From an uncultured delta proteobacterium (GTDB lineage Bacteria; Myxococcota_A; Polyangia; Polyangiales; Polyangiaceae), in contig CAITIQ010000288.1 of NCBI GenBank assembly GCA_903892415.1, forward strand, positions 1-64,000: a stretch of DNA of 64,000 bases. The letters are read 5' to 3'. Of the stretch, positions 61,992 to 64,000 are shown piece by piece (position 1 is the first letter of the stretch; each line of letters starts with the position of its first letter). The notes under the pieces were generated by a model. The model had not been told where the DNA came from. It did no database searches and was given only the letters and a program-made list of their open reading frames with translations. Both the position numbers and the translations under genes were made by a program.

Positions 61992-62933
61992 TCAGTCAAT
62001 CGTCACGATGACCTTCCCGCGTGCCCGTCTCGTCTCCACGCGCGCTTGCGCCTCGCGGATGTCTGCCAGAGAGAAGCGCGAGTCGATCACCGGCTTCAAA
62101 ATGCCTGATTCGGCCCACGTGGCTAGCAGAGAGAGGTCTTTGGCGCGCGAATGGACGATCACCAGGCGGCATCGCTGACGCGACAGCGCGGTCGTCGCCC
62201 AACGCAGGAACACATGGCGTTTGGGGACCGTGCTGACATAGGTCCCCTGCGCGCTCAGCATCGGCTGCACCTGCTGAAAGCTCTGATTGCCATAGACATC
62301 GAAGAAGACGTCGCAGCGACGCTCGGGATCGACGACCCGGCCTTGCCGATAGTCGAGCGCGACGTCCGCGCCGAGCGAGCGACACAGTGCGAGGTTTCCG
62401 TCACTGCTCGTCGTCGTCACGTGCGCCCCGAGTTGCTTGGCGATCGCGATCGCGAAAACCCCCACGCCGCCAGAGGCGCCGTGAATGGTCACGTGAGCGC
62501 CGGCCGGCATACGGGCCACGTCGCGGAGTGCCTGAAGCGCCGTGAGAGACGCGAGCGGAAGCGCGGCGGCTTGTTCGAAGCTCAAGTTCTCAGGAGCCAG
62601 CGCGAGCTCCGATACGTTGGCGGCGAGGTACTCGCTGCACGCCCCCGCCGTCCACGCTTGGATCATGCCGAAGACGCGTGCTCCGACCGGTGGCCAAGAG
62701 ACACCCGGACCTAGCTCGTGGACCTCGCCAGACCAGTCGTATCCCACGCGCTTCGGAAACGTCAGCCCGTCGAGCAACGGAAACTTGCCACGTCGAATCA
62801 ACACGTCTTTGGGGTTGAGGGCTGCGGCGCACACGCGAACGAGTACCTGGTTCCGCCCGGCGCGAGGCATAGGGACGTCGCGGATCTGAAGCACCTCGGG
62901 TTTGCCATAGCGGTCGTAGACGGCAGCTTTCAT
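61992..62933 (-). CDS. NAD(P)-dependent quinone oxidoreductase-like medium-chain reductase
   Basis: 313 residues. A GroES-like N-terminal domain (LRQ-type MPRAGRNQVLVRVCAAALNPKDVLIRRG, YDWSGEVHELGPGV) and a Rossmann domain with HGASGGVGVFAIAIAKQLG (~145-163). No zinc-binding cysteine set, as in zeta-crystallin/QOR. It would reduce quinones or enals with NADPH. The ATG overlaps the hydrolase stop by 4 bp, so both form an operon, probably controlled by the divergent LysR gene. Confidence 0.88.
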   Translation of the reverse strand: MKAAVYDRYGKPEVLQIRDVPMPRAGRNQVLVRVCAAALNPKDVLIRRGKFPLLDGLTFPKRVGYDWSGEVHELGPGVSWPPVGARVFGMIQAWTAGACSEYLAANVSELALAPENLSFEQAAALPLASLTALQALRDVARMPAGAHVTIHGASGGVGVFAIAIAKQLGAHVTTTSSDGNLALCRSLGADVALDYRQGRVVDPERRCDVFFDVYGNQSFQQVQPMLSAQGTYVSTVPKRHVFLRWATTALSRQRCRLVIVHSRAKDLSLLATWAESGILKPVIDSRFSLADIREAQARVETRRARGKVIVTID

Positions 62934-63772
62934 GGGGTGTGACTCCGGGCAAAGCGGTCGATGAATGCCGCGACCTCGGCGGGAGACTCGACCTGCGGGT
63001 AGTGACCGACAGGCAGGGACAAGACCTCGGCGTCCGGACGCGCACTACGCGCCCAGTCGAGCACGTGCTCGCCCGATACGGGATCTCGCGCGCCCCACAC
63101 GAGCCCGACCGGCGTGCTTCGATCCGCAAACGACTCGACCCAGCGCGTGCGGCGTACGCGCCGCTCCGCGATGTAGTGCAGGAGCTCGTGCGCGCGCAGG
63201 TGAGCACCACGAGCACGGACGGCCTCCCAGTGCTGCTCGAAGTCGAAGCGCTCTGGGCGGGTGAGCACCCGCTGCAGCGAGCGGGTGAACGTTGCGCGGC
63301 GCACCAGGAGCGGAGCGATGACCGCCCCGAGCGGCCCTGCGAGCAGTCGCTGGATGAAGAGGGCACGGTGAAGGGCTGGTTCGAGCCCGCCATTGAGGAA
63401 CACCACCCCATCGAGTTCGAGCGCTTCCGGGCGACGTGCGAGCAGCTCCTGCGCGACGCTCACGCCGTAGTCGTGGGCGACCACAATTGCTCGGCGGATG
63501 CCTGCATGGGCTGCGACCGCGAGGGCAAGCTCGGTCTGATGGTCGTAGCTGTAGCGGACGGGGGGCTCGGAGTCCCCGAAGCCCGCGAAGTCGAACGAGA
63601 TGCACTGCCAGCGCGTCTCCAGCGCCGCGATGACCTCGTCGAAGTCGTAGCTCGTCGTGGGGAACCCGTGCAAAAAGAGCAGCGGCGTGCCGGTGCCTGC
63701 GATGCGCACGAACACTTCGTGGCCGCACAGACGCACGCGTGAGCCACCAGCGCGCCATGCGATGTAGTCCAT
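62930..63772 (-). CDS. Alpha/beta hydrolase with Asp nucleophile (dehalogenase/epoxide hydrolase-like)
   Basis: 280 residues from ATG 63772 (GTG 63805 is an alternative; no strong ribosome binding site for either). The HGFPTTSYDFDEV oxyanion segment, nucleophile motif AHDYGVSVA with D101 in place of Ser, GLVWGARDPVS for the acid, and LPVGHYPQVE for the His are present. An Asp nucleophile points to haloalkane dehalogenase or epoxide hydrolase chemistry. Coupled with a reductase, it could detoxify a small organic compound (inference). Confidence 0.85.
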   Translation of the reverse strand: MDYIAWRAGGSRVRLCGHEVFVRIAGTGTPLLFLHGFPTTSYDFDEVIAALETRWQCISFDFAGFGDSEPPVRYSYDHQTELALAVAAHAGIRRAIVVAHDYGVSVAQELLARRPEALELDGVVFLNGGLEPALHRALFIQRLLAGPLGAVIAPLLVRRATFTRSLQRVLTRPERFDFEQHWEAVRARGAHLRAHELLHYIAERRVRRTRWVESFADRSTPVGLVWGARDPVSGEHVLDWARSARPDAEVLSLPVGHYPQVESPAEVAAFIDRFARSHTP

Positions 63773-63844
63773 GCCAGAGACATAACCTGCGCGACGCCTT
63801 TGCACTACTGCGCGAGACGCTTCGTTATGCTGCGTTCAACGCAC

Positions 63845-64000
63845 ATGCTCAACCTAGAAGATCTGGAGACCTTCGTGGCCATCGCGCGTGGTGGCAGCCT
63901 TACGCGCGTGGCCCGTAGTCGGGGCGTCGCCCAGACCACGCTCGGCCGTACCGTGGACCGGCTCGAGAGGTCCCTCGGCGTGCAGCTCTTGAACCGCACG
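63845..64000 (+). CDS. LysR-family transcriptional regulator, N-terminal part (3' truncated by window edge)
   Basis: The frame runs open to the end of the window. The 52 visible residues are a LysR winged HTH: LNLEDLETFVAIARGGSLTRVARSRGVAQTTLGRTVDRLE (quoted in part) and RSLGVQLLNRT. ATG 63845 fits the family start; ATG 63827 lies 6 codons upstream. Divergent from the hydrolase/reductase operon, which it probably controls. Confidence 0.85.
   Translation, partial: MLNLEDLETFVAIARGGSLTRVARSRGVAQTTLGRTVDRLERSLGVQLLNRT

Overview
The window looks like chromosomal DNA of a myxobacterium (Myxococcota, probably the Polyangiales/Sorangiineae side). This is inferred from GC-rich coding sequence, many lipoproteins with Gly/Ser/Ala-rich linkers, Cys-rich and MopE-type Asp/Cys repeats, MYXO-CTERM-like C-terminal tags, three eukaryotic-type Ser/Thr kinases with non-catalytic tails, and a canonical spc/alpha ribosomal locus. 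There are no rRNA or tRNA genes, phages, insertion sequences or CRISPR arrays. LAYOUT: 1-5280 is a collinear housekeeping operon, secY(3' part)-adk-infA-rpmJ-rpsM-rpsK-rpsD-rpoA-rplQ, closed by a strong intrinsic terminator. 5365-16883 holds a HEAT/TPR exported protein, a Cys-rich lipoprotein bracketed by two arrays of an unusual palindromic repeat, a kinase/Fe-S protein/kinase operon, and a SulP transporter whose partner beta-carbonic anhydrase is broken. 16893-35434 is mostly cell-envelope material: an ABC1/UbiB kinase, GH25 muramidase, formate-THF ligase, P-domain, VWA/MopE and FGE-domain surface proteins, an M23 peptidase, an ECF sigma factor merged with an anti-sigma zinc finger, FxsA and a tail-anchored repeat protein. 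35458-40371 has Tex, an OmpA-family porin with thrombospondin-type repeats and a small zinc-ribbon protein. 40500-46208 is the most interesting unit: an XylR/DmpR-like sigma54 activator divergent from a near-consensus sigma54 promoter that drives a tightly overlapped operon of a 60-residue protein, a GroEL paralogue without a GGM tail, a 58-residue protein, a metal-ligand-less pirin and a cardiolipin-synthase-like phospholipase D. No catabolic genes accompany it, so it reads as a ligand-triggered membrane/protein stress response (inference). 46247-61967 carries three Ser/Thr kinases, TPR and beta-helix lipoproteins, a frameshifted YtxH-like gene, a CsbD-like protein, a ChaC-like cyclotransferase, a DUF4397 lipoprotein, a STAND ATPase with a C-terminal winged helix, and a ferritin-like lipoprotein. 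61992-64000 is a quinone-oxidoreductase/alpha-beta hydrolase operon divergent from a truncated LysR gene. Three genes look damaged (beta-carbonic anhydrase, ECF sigma factor, YtxH-like), and a repeat family of about 96 bp supplies the start codon of one gene and the stop codon of another.
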